Of a stretch of DNA of 64,000 nt, positions 11,015 to 19,713 are shown piece after piece. This DNA is from Rhodovulum euryhalinum. Lineage in GTDB: Bacteria; Pseudomonadota; Alphaproteobacteria; Rhodobacterales; Rhodobacteraceae. Within the stretch, counting starts at the first letter, position 1. Each line of letters opens with the position of its first letter. The stretch is taken from positions 62,001 to 126,000 of the forward strand of contig NZ_SLWW01000003.1 in the NCBI RefSeq assembly GCF_004342445.1, given 5' to 3'. A program made the translations under genes and the position numbers. The notes under the pieces are model-generated. The model was not told where the DNA came from. It was given only the letters and a program-made list of their open reading frames with translations, and did no database searches.

Positions 11015-11719
11015 TCAGCCCCGCCTGAACAGCATCGCCTGCGCCTTGCGGTCACCTGCGATGTCCTTGCGCCGGTCCGCGGCCAGCGCCCGGCCGCGCT
11101 GCACCGCGGGGCGGGCTGCCACGGAATCCAGCCAGCGCGCCATGTGGGGCTTGTCCTCCAGGCTCTGGCCCTGGCCTTCCCAGAGCGAGGCCCAGGGCCA
11201 GATCGCCATGTCGGCGATCGAATAGAAGTTGCCCGCGACGAATTCGTGCCCGGCAAGCCGCCGGTCAAGCACCCCGTAAAGCCGTCCCACCTCGGCGCGG
11301 TAGCGGTCCTTAGCATAGGGCAGGTCCTGCGGCGGGTCCATCGCGGGGGCGTATTTCAGGAAGTGGTGCGCCTGACCCGCCATCGGCCCAAGGCCGCCCA
11401 TCTGCCACATCAGCCATTCCTCGACCGCGATCCGGTCGCGTTCCGTCCGGCCGTGGAACTGGCCGGTCTTGCGGGCGAGATACATCAGGATCGCGCCCGA
11501 TTCGAACACCGGGACCGGCGCGCCGCCGGGGCCGTCCGGGTCAACGATCGCAGGCATCCGGTTGTTCGGCGCGATCTTCAGGAAGTCCGGGTCGAACTGA
11601 TCCCCGGCGCCGATGTCCACCAGGTGTACGCGATAGGGCAGGCCCATCTCTTCCAGGGCGATGGCGATCTTCCAGCCGTTCGGCGTGGGCCAGTAGTAGA
11701 ACTCGATCTCGGTTGCCAT
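11015..11719 (-). CDS. Glutathione S-transferase, YfcG/Ure2-like (nu class)
   Basis: A 234-residue cytosolic GST. The N-terminal thioredoxin fold has YYWPTPNGWKIAIALEEMGLPY, NNRMPAIVDPD (cis-Pro site) and FESGAILMYLARK (glutathione gamma-Glu contact). The helical C-terminal domain carries WLMWQMGGLGPMAGQAHHF, the pattern of the nu-class/YfcG group, which act as GSSG-dependent disulfide-bond oxidoreductases. The first residue of the GSH site (TPNGWK) matches that group. It converges with yciB and lies 28 nt downstream of the alpha/beta hydrolase on the same strand. Confidence 0.92.
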   Translation of the reverse strand: MATEIEFYYWPTPNGWKIAIALEEMGLPYRVHLVDIGAGDQFDPDFLKIAPNNRMPAIVDPDGPGGAPVPVFESGAILMYLARKTGQFHGRTERDRIAVEEWLMWQMGGLGPMAGQAHHFLKYAPAMDPPQDLPYAKDRYRAEVGRLYGVLDRRLAGHEFVAGNFYSIADMAIWPWASLWEGQGQSLEDKPHMARWLDSVAARPAVQRGRALAADRRKDIAGDRKAQAMLFRRG

Positions 11720-11747
11720 GGCGCGCTCCTGTCACGGTGATGCCGCC

Positions 11748-12695
11748 TCAGGATGGGGCGTTTCCGGCAAAGGGCAAGGGCAGGGTCAGCCTGGGCGGCG
11801 CAAGAAGCCTGGACCACCGCGGCGTCTGCGCCTGTGGAAGCCCCGCGCGCAGCATCTCGAAGGGCAGTTCGCCCCGGATCAGCGCGCGGTAAAGGCCCAT
11901 CATGCCGGGGCGGACATAGGGGCTCCAGTGACAGACGCGGCGCGTGGGCGGGGCGATCCGGTGGCCCATCCGGGCGAGCGCGGTCATCGTTTCGGGATGG
12001 TCGATCTGCAGGTCGAGCCAGGAGACCGGCCCATCCTCAAGGCCGCGGCCCAGGGCGGCCCCGCCGCCCCGGACCGGACCGACCAGCGCCTCGAGCATCA
12101 GGTCGTAGGGGTCGTTCTCGCGGCTCGTGACGTTGAGGATGCGCGCCCGGCGGCCTGCCGGGCTGTCAAGGGCCGCCCGCGCGCCCGGGGCGAACTCGGC
12201 AGGCGCCATCAGCACGGCATGGCCGACCGCGCCCGCGGCCAGCCCCGTCATCGCCGCCAGCGCGACCCGGGCGCCCAGCGAATGGGCCACCAGATCGACC
12301 GCGCGGCCGGGCCGGTGGGCGCGAATTCCGGCGATCAGCCCGGCAAGCGCCGCGCCCGCCCGGGCCGCCTCGTCATAGGCCCCCCAGATCGTTCCATCCG
12401 ACTCCCAGCCAAAGGCGATGCACAGGCCCTCGGCGTCGGACGCCCCGCTGAATCCCAGCGCGCGCGGCCAAGAGACGGCCTTCCATCCGCCGGTATCGGG
12501 GTCGAGTGCCAGGATATGGCGGTGCGGGGTCAACTCCGGCACCTTGGGGCTGAAGCGGAACCCGTGGATCAGCACCGTCACCGGCGCAGCGGCCGGTAGC
12601 GTGCCCAGGGCCGCCGCCAGCCGTTCGCCGAGCGGCGGCTCGCCCGGAAATGGCTGAAGGCGGTCGGCGTCGGCATTGACCCGGATGAGGGGCAT
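11748..12695 (-). CDS. Alpha/beta hydrolase of unknown substrate
   Basis: A 315-residue protein starting at the ATG at 12695, preceded by GGGAG. The alpha/beta-hydrolase core shows VTVLIHGFRFSP (oxyanion strand) and VDLVAHSLGARVAL, the nucleophile elbow with Ser in AHSLGA. A candidate acid is in SRENDPYDLM and a candidate His in DLQIDHPETM. Large N-terminal and C-terminal additions surround the core. No lipase or dienelactone signature is present. It runs away from metZ, and the 243-nt spacer holds the metZ riboswitch. Confidence 0.82.
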   Translation of the reverse strand: MPLIRVNADADRLQPFPGEPPLGERLAAALGTLPAAAPVTVLIHGFRFSPKVPELTPHRHILALDPDTGGWKAVSWPRALGFSGASDAEGLCIAFGWESDGTIWGAYDEAARAGAALAGLIAGIRAHRPGRAVDLVAHSLGARVALAAMTGLAAGAVGHAVLMAPAEFAPGARAALDSPAGRRARILNVTSRENDPYDLMLEALVGPVRGGGAALGRGLEDGPVSWLDLQIDHPETMTALARMGHRIAPPTRRVCHWSPYVRPGMMGLYRALIRGELPFEMLRAGLPQAQTPRWSRLLAPPRLTLPLPFAGNAPS

Positions 12696-12820
12696 CGGGC
12701 AGCTCCCACTACATCTTGTGGCGCTGGATAGGACATACATACGACACCGCCGTGAAGGCCCGGTTACAGCAGCGTGACGCGGCTTGACGGCTGCGGCGCA
12801 ACGGCCTAGACGAAAATCCA

Positions 12821-12877
12821 TCGTGGCGATTTGTTCACCGGATTGCGGGCCACGTTAAACAAGCCGCTAAAGAGGTC
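12821..12877 (+). promoter_or_regulatory. SAM-II riboswitch aptamer upstream of metZ
   Basis: The leader reads CGTGGCGATTTGTTCACC at 12822-12839, then CCACGTTAAACAAGCCGCTA at 12850-12869, ending AAGAGG. P1 is the 6-bp pair CGTGGC (12822-12827) with GCCACG (12849-12854). The downstream GTTAAACAAG and CGCTAAAGA blocks are the invariant SAM-II core that forms the H-type pseudoknot around S-adenosylmethionine. SAM-II elements are an alphaproteobacterial speciality in front of methionine genes, which fits metZ 62 nt downstream. It should turn metZ off when SAM is plentiful. Recognised by motif; no covariance model was run. Confidence 0.9.
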
Positions 12878-12884
12878 AGGGCGG

Positions 12885-12920
12885 AACCCCCGGCGTCTTT
12901 GACGGTGGGGGTTTTTCTTT
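12885..12920 (+). terminator. Intrinsic terminator between SAM-II aptamer and metZ
   Basis: AACCCCC (12885-12891) pairs with GGGGGTT (12907-12913) and an inner CGTC/GACG stem closes a TTT loop. A T-rich tail (TTTTTCTTT) follows at once. It lies between the aptamer and the metZ ribosome site (GGAGG, about 12925-12929), so read-through is needed for expression. This suggests transcription attenuation, whereas SAM-II is often described as acting by hiding the ribosome site. No alternative antiterminator pairing was found by eye. Confidence 0.85.
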
Positions 12921-12938
12921 GCGCGGAGGGCGCGGGCG

Positions 12939-14108
12939 ATGACGGGCAAGTGGTCGAAACGGACGCAGGCGGTCCATGGCGGCGCGCGGCGCAGCCAGTA
13001 TGGCGAGTTGTCCGAGGCGCTGTTCCTGACCCAGGGCTTCGACTATCCCAGCGCCGGGGCGGCCGAGGCGCGGTTCATCGAGGCCGGTCCCGACGAGTTC
13101 ATCTATGCCCGATACGGCAACCCCACCGTGGCGATGTTCGAGGACCGCCTCGCCGTGATCGAGGGGGCCGAGGCCGGGTTCGCCACCGCCTCGGGCATGG
13201 CCGCGGTCAACGGCGCGCTGATGGCGGGGCTGAAATCCGGCGACCGGGTGGTGGCGGCCCGTGCGCTGTTCGGGTCATGCCTCTACATCCTCGAGGAGAT
13301 CCTGCCCCGCTTCGGGGTCGAGGTGGCCTTCGTCGACGGCACCGATCTCGACCAGTGGCAGACGGCGGTGACGCCCGGCACGCGCGCGGTGTTCTTCGAG
13401 GCGGTCTCGAACCCCACGCTCGAGGTGATCGACACCGCCGCCGTTGCCGGGATCGCGCATGCGGCGGGCGCGACGGTGATTGTCGACAATGTCTTTACGA
13501 CGCCGGTTTTTTCACGGGCCATCGAACAGGGGGCCGATCTGGTCGTCTACTCGACCACCAAGCATGTCGACGGGCAGGGGCGTTGCCTTGGCGGCGCGAT
13601 CCTGGGGCCGCGCGCGGCGGTGCGTGGGCCGGTCGAGACCTACATGAAACACACCGGCGGCGCGATCAGCCCGTTCAACGCCTGGGTCATGCTGAAGGGG
13701 CTGGAGACGCTGGATCTGCGGGTGCGCGCGCAGGCCGCGGGCGCACGCGCGATCGCCGAGGCGCTGACCGGCGATGCGCGCCTTGCCCGCGTGATCTATC
13801 CCGGCCTTGAAAGCCATCCCCAGCATGCGCTGTTCCCCGAGGGCGGCACGGTGCTGTCGATCGACCTTGCCGGGGGAAAGGACGCGGCCTTCGCGCTGCT
13901 CGACCGGCTGGAGATCTGGAAGATCTCGAACAACCTCGGCGATGCGAAAAGCATCGCGACCCATCCCGCCACCACGACCCATAAACGACTGTCCGGTGAC
14001 CGCAAGGCGGCGCTGCGGATCACCCCCGGCCTGGTGCGCCTGAGTGTCGGGCTGGAGGACCCCAACGATCTGATTTCAGACCTGAAATCGGCGCTGGCCG
14101 GGGCCTGA
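12939..14108 (+). CDS. metZ: O-succinylhomoserine sulfhydrylase
   Basis: A 389-residue Cys/Met-metabolism PLP enzyme. It converts O-succinylhomoserine and sulfide to homocysteine, the direct sulfhydrylation route to methionine. N-terminal TQAVHGGARRSQYGELSEALFLTQGFDYPSA is typical of MetZ rather than MetB. FIYARYGNPTVAMFEDRLA binds substrate, and the PLP lysine is K208 in YSTTKHVDGQGRCLGG. The C-terminal KISNNLGDAKSIATHPATTTH block and LVRLSVGLED complete the family pattern. GGAGG sits 9 nt before the start. Expression is probably controlled by the SAM-II aptamer and terminator just upstream. Sulfide versus cysteine use is inferred from family. Confidence 0.95.
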   Translation: MTGKWSKRTQAVHGGARRSQYGELSEALFLTQGFDYPSAGAAEARFIEAGPDEFIYARYGNPTVAMFEDRLAVIEGAEAGFATASGMAAVNGALMAGLKSGDRVVAARALFGSCLYILEEILPRFGVEVAFVDGTDLDQWQTAVTPGTRAVFFEAVSNPTLEVIDTAAVAGIAHAAGATVIVDNVFTTPVFSRAIEQGADLVVYSTTKHVDGQGRCLGGAILGPRAAVRGPVETYMKHTGGAISPFNAWVMLKGLETLDLRVRAQAAGARAIAEALTGDARLARVIYPGLESHPQHALFPEGGTVLSIDLAGGKDAAFALLDRLEIWKISNNLGDAKSIATHPATTTHKRLSGDRKAALRITPGLVRLSVGLEDPNDLISDLKSALAGA

Positions 14109-14210
14109 TCCCGCGCTCTGCGCAAAAAACTGTCATTCCAAGTGGACATTCGGTACCGGGCGCCCATCTTTAGGGTCCGACGACCTGATGCGAGAGGGAG
14201 GGCGCAGCCG

Positions 14211-15314
<1,104 letters not shown>

Positions 15315-15359
15315 GCGGCCGCTTGACACGCGGTGCGCGCGCGGACAAGCCTGCGCGTC

Positions 15360-16808
15360 ATGTTTGATCTGCGCCCCGTCGGTTACGTCATCGGCCTTCT
15401 GGTCGCCATTCTGGGCGCTACCATGCTGCTGCCGATGGCGATCGACCTGGCGGCTGGCGATCCGAACTGGTCGGCCTTCCTTGAATCGGCGTTGATCACC
15501 GCGCTGTCAGGCGGGCTTGTGGCGCTGGCCTGCGCCAATGGCGTTGACGACCGGCTGGAGCTGCAACAGATCTTCTTCCTGACCACGGGTGTCTGGATCG
15601 CCCTGCCGGTCTTCGGCGCGCTGCCCTTCGTACTGGGGGCGCCCGAGGCGCGGGCCGTGGATGCCTTTTTCGAGGCGATGTCGGGCATGACCACCACCGG
15701 CTCGACGGTCTTTGCAGGGCTCGACGGGATGCCCCGCGGCATGCTTCTCTGGCGGTCGATGCTGCAATGGTTCGGCGGCATCGGGATCATCGTCGTCGCC
15801 ATGGTATTCCTGCCGGAACTGCGGGTGGGGGGGATGCAGATCTTCCGCTCCGAGGCGTTCGAGACCTCGGGCAAGGTATTGCCTCGCGCGGCCCAGATCG
15901 CGTCGCAGATATCGTGGATCTACCTCGCGCTGACCGTGGCCTGCGGCTTCAGCTATGCCGCGGCGGGACTGGCGCCGTTCGATGCGTTGAACCATGCGCT
16001 GACGACCCTGTCGACGGGCGGATTCTCGACCCGCGACGCCTCGTTCGGGGCGTTCCAGGGGACGCCGGAATACATTTCCTCTGTCTACATGATCCTGGCC
16101 AGCCTGCCCTTCGTGCGTTACGTCCAGTTCATGGCCGGGACCGCGCGGCCACTGTTCACCGACAGCCAGATCTGGACCTATCTTTCGGTGATCGCGATCT
16201 TCGTTCTGGTGATCGCGGCCTATCGGGTGCTGGCCAATGACGACCACTACGAACATGCCTTCCGTGAGGGCGTGTTCAACGTGACCTCGATCATCTCGGG
16301 CACGGGATATGCCAGCACCGACTACCAGCTCTGGGGCAACTTCCCGGTCATCCTGTTCTTCTTCATCGGGCTGATCGGCGGATGCTCGGCCTCGACCGCG
16401 TGCTCGGTCAAGATCTTCCGCTACCAGATCCTGTTCTCTGCGATCCGGGTGCAGATCAAGGCGATCCACGCGCCCCACGGCCTGTTCCACCCGCGTTTCA
16501 ACGGGCAGAAGGTGGACGACGATGTGCTGTCCTCGGTCACCTCTTTCTTCGTCTTCTTCGTGGTCACGCTGGGCCTGACCGCGGTGCTGCTGAGCGCCAC
16601 GGGGCTGGATGCGACCACAGCGCTGTCCGGGGCGGCAACGGCGCTTGCCAATATCGGGCCGGGTCTTGGCGAGCATATCGGGCCCGCGGGGAATTTCGCG
16701 GGGCTGAACGACGCGGCCAAGTGGATCCTCAGCGTTGCAATGCTGATCGGGCGGCTCGAACTGCTGGTCGTGTTTGCGATCCTGACCGCGCATTTCTGGC
16801 GTGCCTGA
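15360..16808 (+). CDS. trkH: TrkH-family potassium uptake protein
   Basis: A 482-residue membrane protein of the TrkH/KtrB superfamily, with four pore-loop repeats. Filter-like segments are visible: FEAMSGMTTTGSTVF, HALTTLSTGGFSTRD, SIISGTGYASTDY and ATALANIGPGLGEHIG, each with the key Gly. It imports K+ as a Trk complex, normally with cytoplasmic TrkA, which is not in this window. The start at 15360 gives the expected MFDLRPVGYVIG opening; a GTG at 15333 is an alternative. No good ribosome site precedes either. It lies 45 nt after folE2 and converges with the protease-like gene. Confidence 0.95.
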   Translation: MFDLRPVGYVIGLLVAILGATMLLPMAIDLAAGDPNWSAFLESALITALSGGLVALACANGVDDRLELQQIFFLTTGVWIALPVFGALPFVLGAPEARAVDAFFEAMSGMTTTGSTVFAGLDGMPRGMLLWRSMLQWFGGIGIIVVAMVFLPELRVGGMQIFRSEAFETSGKVLPRAAQIASQISWIYLALTVACGFSYAAAGLAPFDALNHALTTLSTGGFSTRDASFGAFQGTPEYISSVYMILASLPFVRYVQFMAGTARPLFTDSQIWTYLSVIAIFVLVIAAYRVLANDDHYEHAFREGVFNVTSIISGTGYASTDYQLWGNFPVILFFFIGLIGGCSASTACSVKIFRYQILFSAIRVQIKAIHAPHGLFHPRFNGQKVDDDVLSSVTSFFVFFVVTLGLTAVLLSATGLDATTALSGAATALANIGPGLGEHIGPAGNFAGLNDAAKWILSVAMLIGRLELLVVFAILTAHFWRA

Positions 16809-16828
16809 GGCCGGGCGCGGGCCCGGCC
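16809..16828. terminator. GC hairpin between convergent genes
   Basis: GGCCGGGC pairs with GCCCGGCC around a 4-nt loop, immediately after the trkH stop and before the stop of the convergent protease-like gene. There is no T-run. It is a plausible shared transcript end. Confidence 0.5.
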
Positions 16829-16846
16829 CCGGTTGCCGTCAGCCCG

Positions 16847-18580
16847 TCAGTTCCAGCAGGAGACCGGAACCGTCATGTCCGCCGCGCGACGGGTCAGGGT
16901 CGCGGGCGGCAGCGCGCCCTCGGCGTCCGCGGCGCGCATCTCGACGCCGGTCTCCGACAGGAAGACACCGATCGCGCTGACATTTGCCGCATAACGCACA
17001 TTCGCCGGCAATTGCCGTGCGCCTTGCCCGACCGGCAACAGCACACCCAGCACCGCGCCCGCCGCGTCCAGCACCGGCCCGCCCGTGTCGCCCGGTAGCG
17101 CCTCGATCTCCAGCCGCGCGATGCTGTCCTCGCCGTCGAGTCCACGCAGGTCGGCCAGCGTGCCATAGGTCAGCACCGGCAGGTCCAGCACCTCGCCATA
17201 CGAGAAGCCCGCGACTGCCACGTCCGATTTCAGCCGCGGCACCCCGGCCTGGAAGCGCGCGTATTCGATTGGCGCAAGCGCAACCGACGGCTTCAGCACC
17301 GCGAGCCCCAGCCCGGCATCGCTGGCGGCTAGGCTGACCTCGACATCATGGCCGATGGTGATCCGGTTGCAACTGGTCAGACCCGTGGTGGTGGTCAGCA
17401 CCGTGCCCGCCCCATCGACGAAGAATCCCGAATGGGTCTCGTCGGGCTTGCGGATCTCGAGGCCCGAGAGCATGTCGGCGCGCTGCTCGGCGCTCGCCTC
17501 GCCCAGCGTTTCGTCAAGCGCCACGTTCGGCACCGAGTCGAGCGTCTCGCGCATGGTCATCGCCGCGCGCATCATCAGCCGTTCATCCTCGGACGGGCGC
17601 CAGACCAGGGTAAAGCCCTTGACGGTGCCGCCGATCAGCCGGGCATAAGTATAGGATTGTATCTGCGCGTTCCGGCCTGTCAGCGTGAACGAATCCCGGC
17701 CGCGCTCGCGCTCGCCGGACAGCGGCACCACCTCGAGCGTCTGCATGATGTCGTACAGGCCGTAGAGCGTCGCCTGATCGCCGCGCTGGCTGATTAGAAG
17801 CGCGCGCACCCCGCTGTCGCCGCGGGGGCGGAAATGCACGAAGGGCGGCTCGTAGCGGTCGAACTCGACAAGGCCAAGCGGCATCTCGATGCGGATACCG
17901 GCCTCTGCCTCCTCGATCGCCTGCATGCCCAGCCGCCCGATCTCGGCCCGGTAGGCGCCGATCAATTCCTCGCGCTGGCGCGTGGTCAGAACGCCCGTCG
18001 CCTCATAGCCCTTTGCCGATTGCCAGGCGGCCATCGCGTTGCGCGTGCCCGGGCCGAAGGAGGCATCTATCGCCTGGGTATACACGCCTTCCCATTGCAG
18101 CGCGGTCTGGATCAGCGCGCGGGCGTCGCGGTCGAGGATACTCTCGGAACGGCGCGCCTCGGCGGGGGTTTCGTCCGGCAGGGGGGCGGGCTCTGCCACC
18201 GGGGGCGCGTCTGCGGCCGGTGCAGGGGCGGGGGCCGCGGGCGTCGGCTGGGCAAGCGCGGCGCCCACCGGCCAGACCTGCTGGCGGAAATCGGCGCCGT
18301 CCGACAGGAAGCTGTCGCGCGGGATCGCGCCCTGGGCGCGGAACTGCCGCAGCGCGGCGTCGGCCTCGGGTTCGGCGTAAGGACCCAGCGCGATCGCGTA
18401 CCACCCCGTCGCGATCTGGAAGGCGCCGACATTGGGGAATGACCCGGCATAGGTGCGGGCGCGCTCTTCGGCCTCGCGCAGCGTCGGATGCGCCTCGATC
18501 TGAAGCCAGACCCTGTCCTGGGCAAGGGCGGGCAGGGCGGTGGCGATCGCGAGGATCAGAATGGTTGCAAGTCTCTTCAT
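16847..18580 (-). CDS. Exported SPOR-like / peptidoglycan-binding / trypsin-like protein lacking usual catalytic motifs
   Basis: A 577-residue exported protein. Signal peptide MKRLATILILAIATALPALAQ is followed by a SPOR-like repeat (VWLQIEAHPTLREAEERA, then GWYAIALGPY). After a Pro/Ala linker comes a peptidoglycan-binding type-1 domain (about residues 150-210; ALQWEGVYTQAIDASFGPGT). The C-terminal half has trypsin-fold sequence ending GDTGGPVLDAAGAVLGVLLP. The canonical GDSGGP serine is replaced by Thr. Where TAAHC would be expected it reads TTTTGLTSC, with no His. It is therefore probably a non-proteolytic scaffold at the cell wall. The start is the ATG at 18580. Divergent from glyQ. Confidence 0.85.
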   Translation of the reverse strand: MKRLATILILAIATALPALAQDRVWLQIEAHPTLREAEERARTYAGSFPNVGAFQIATGWYAIALGPYAEPEADAALRQFRAQGAIPRDSFLSDGADFRQQVWPVGAALAQPTPAAPAPAPAADAPPVAEPAPLPDETPAEARRSESILDRDARALIQTALQWEGVYTQAIDASFGPGTRNAMAAWQSAKGYEATGVLTTRQREELIGAYRAEIGRLGMQAIEEAEAGIRIEMPLGLVEFDRYEPPFVHFRPRGDSGVRALLISQRGDQATLYGLYDIMQTLEVVPLSGERERGRDSFTLTGRNAQIQSYTYARLIGGTVKGFTLVWRPSEDERLMMRAAMTMRETLDSVPNVALDETLGEASAEQRADMLSGLEIRKPDETHSGFFVDGAGTVLTTTTGLTSCNRITIGHDVEVSLAASDAGLGLAVLKPSVALAPIEYARFQAGVPRLKSDVAVAGFSYGEVLDLPVLTYGTLADLRGLDGEDSIARLEIEALPGDTGGPVLDAAGAVLGVLLPVGQGARQLPANVRYAANVSAIGVFLSETGVEMRAADAEGALPPATLTRRAADMTVPVSCWN

Positions 18581-18762
18581 AAGTCCCGGAATCCCTTAAG
18601 TCCTTAGCCTGCACCCGGCGGGCCGAATCCTTGGCCGACCCTATCAAAGCCGCTGCACATTGCACGCCAAACATGGGCCCGGTGCGCAGGTTCGATTGAC
18701 CCTGTTGCACCTGTTGCCTATTGAAGCGGGGTTTCCACCGGCAAGAGGGGCGAGCGCGCGCC

Positions 18763-19710
18763 ATGAGCGACGGCAAACCGCGGAGTTTCCAGGAGATCAT
18801 CCTGCGCCTTCAGGCCTACTGGGCCGCGCAGGGCTGCGCCATCCTGCAACCCTATGACATGGAGGTGGGCGCGGGCACCTTCCACCCGGCGACGACCTTG
18901 CGCGCGCTGGGCAGCCGCCCCTGGGCCGCGGCCTATGTGCAGCCCTCGCGCCGGCCGACCGACGGGCGCTATGGCGAGAACCCCAACCGGTTGCAGCACT
19001 ATTACCAGTACCAGGTTCTGATCAAACCCTCGCCGCCGGACCTTCAGGAACTCTATCTGGGCTCGCTGGCGGCCATCGGCATCGACTTCGACTACCACGA
19101 CATCCGCTTTGTCGAGGACGACTGGGAAAGCCCGACGCTGGGTGCTTGGGGCCTGGGCTGGGAGGTGTGGTGCGACGGGATGGAGGTGAGCCAGTTCACC
19201 TATTTCCAGCAGGTCGGCGGGCACGACTGCCGACCGGTCTCGGGCGAACTGACCTACGGGCTGGAACGGCTGGCGATGTATGTGCTGGGCATCGACCACG
19301 TGATGGAGATGCCGTTCAACGACTCCGACGCGCCCATCCCGCTGAGCTATGGCGACGTGTTCCGCCAGACCGAGGAGGAATACTCGCGCTGGAACTTCGA
19401 CGTGGCCGATACCGGGAAGCTGTTGCACTTCTTCGAGGCGGCCGAGGCGGAATGTGGGCGCATCCTCGATCATCCGCAGACCGACCCGCGCACCGGCAAG
19501 CGCATCATCATGGTGCATCCGGCCTATGACCAGTGCATCAAGGCAAGCCATTTCTTCAACCTGCTGGACGCGCGCGGCGTGATTTCCGTGACCGAGCGGC
19601 AGGCCTATATCGGGCGGGTGCGCGCGCTGGCCAAGCGCTGCGCCGACGCCTTCGTCGAGACCAATGCCGGCGGCTGGACCGAGTCCAAAGCCGAAATCGT
19701 CTGGGAATAA
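18763..19710 (+). CDS. glyQ: Glycyl-tRNA synthetase alpha subunit
   Basis: A 315-residue catalytic subunit of the tetrameric (alpha2beta2) bacterial GlyRS. The sequence [20 protein letters not shown], the invariant [17 protein letters not shown] and [20 protein letters not shown] (class II motif 2 region) identify it, along with motif-3-like [14 protein letters not shown]. The start at 18763 is the one matching the family; an upstream TTG at 18721 would add 14 unlikely residues. It is followed 3 nt later by glyS, so the two subunits are made together. Confidence 0.98.
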   Translation: MSDGKPRSFQEIILRLQAYWAAQGCAILQPYDMEVGAGTFHPATTLRALGSRPWAAAYVQPSRRPTDGRYGENPNRLQHYYQYQVLIKPSPPDLQELYLGSLAAIGIDFDYHDIRFVEDDWESPTLGAWGLGWEVWCDGMEVSQFTYFQQVGGHDCRPVSGELTYGLERLAMYVLGIDHVMEMPFNDSDAPIPLSYGDVFRQTEEEYSRWNFDVADTGKLLHFFEAAEAECGRILDHPQTDPRTGKRIIMVHPAYDQCIKASHFFNLLDARGVISVTERQAYIGRVRALAKRCADAFVETNAGGWTESKAEIVWE

Positions 19711-19713
19711 ACC

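Noticed and set aside
12690-12820. Second riboswitch or small RNA between the hydrolase and the SAM-II element
   Set aside because: Sequence has no recognisable conserved core; only the SAM-II part is supported.
14109-14210. Zur box before folE2
   Set aside because: Looked for because FolE2 is often zinc-regulated; no AT-rich dyad of that type is present in the spacer.
15323-15351. TTGACA at 15323 as trkH promoter
   Set aside because: At 16-18 nt spacing the -10 position reads CAAGCC or similar; no acceptable -10, so the match is probably chance.
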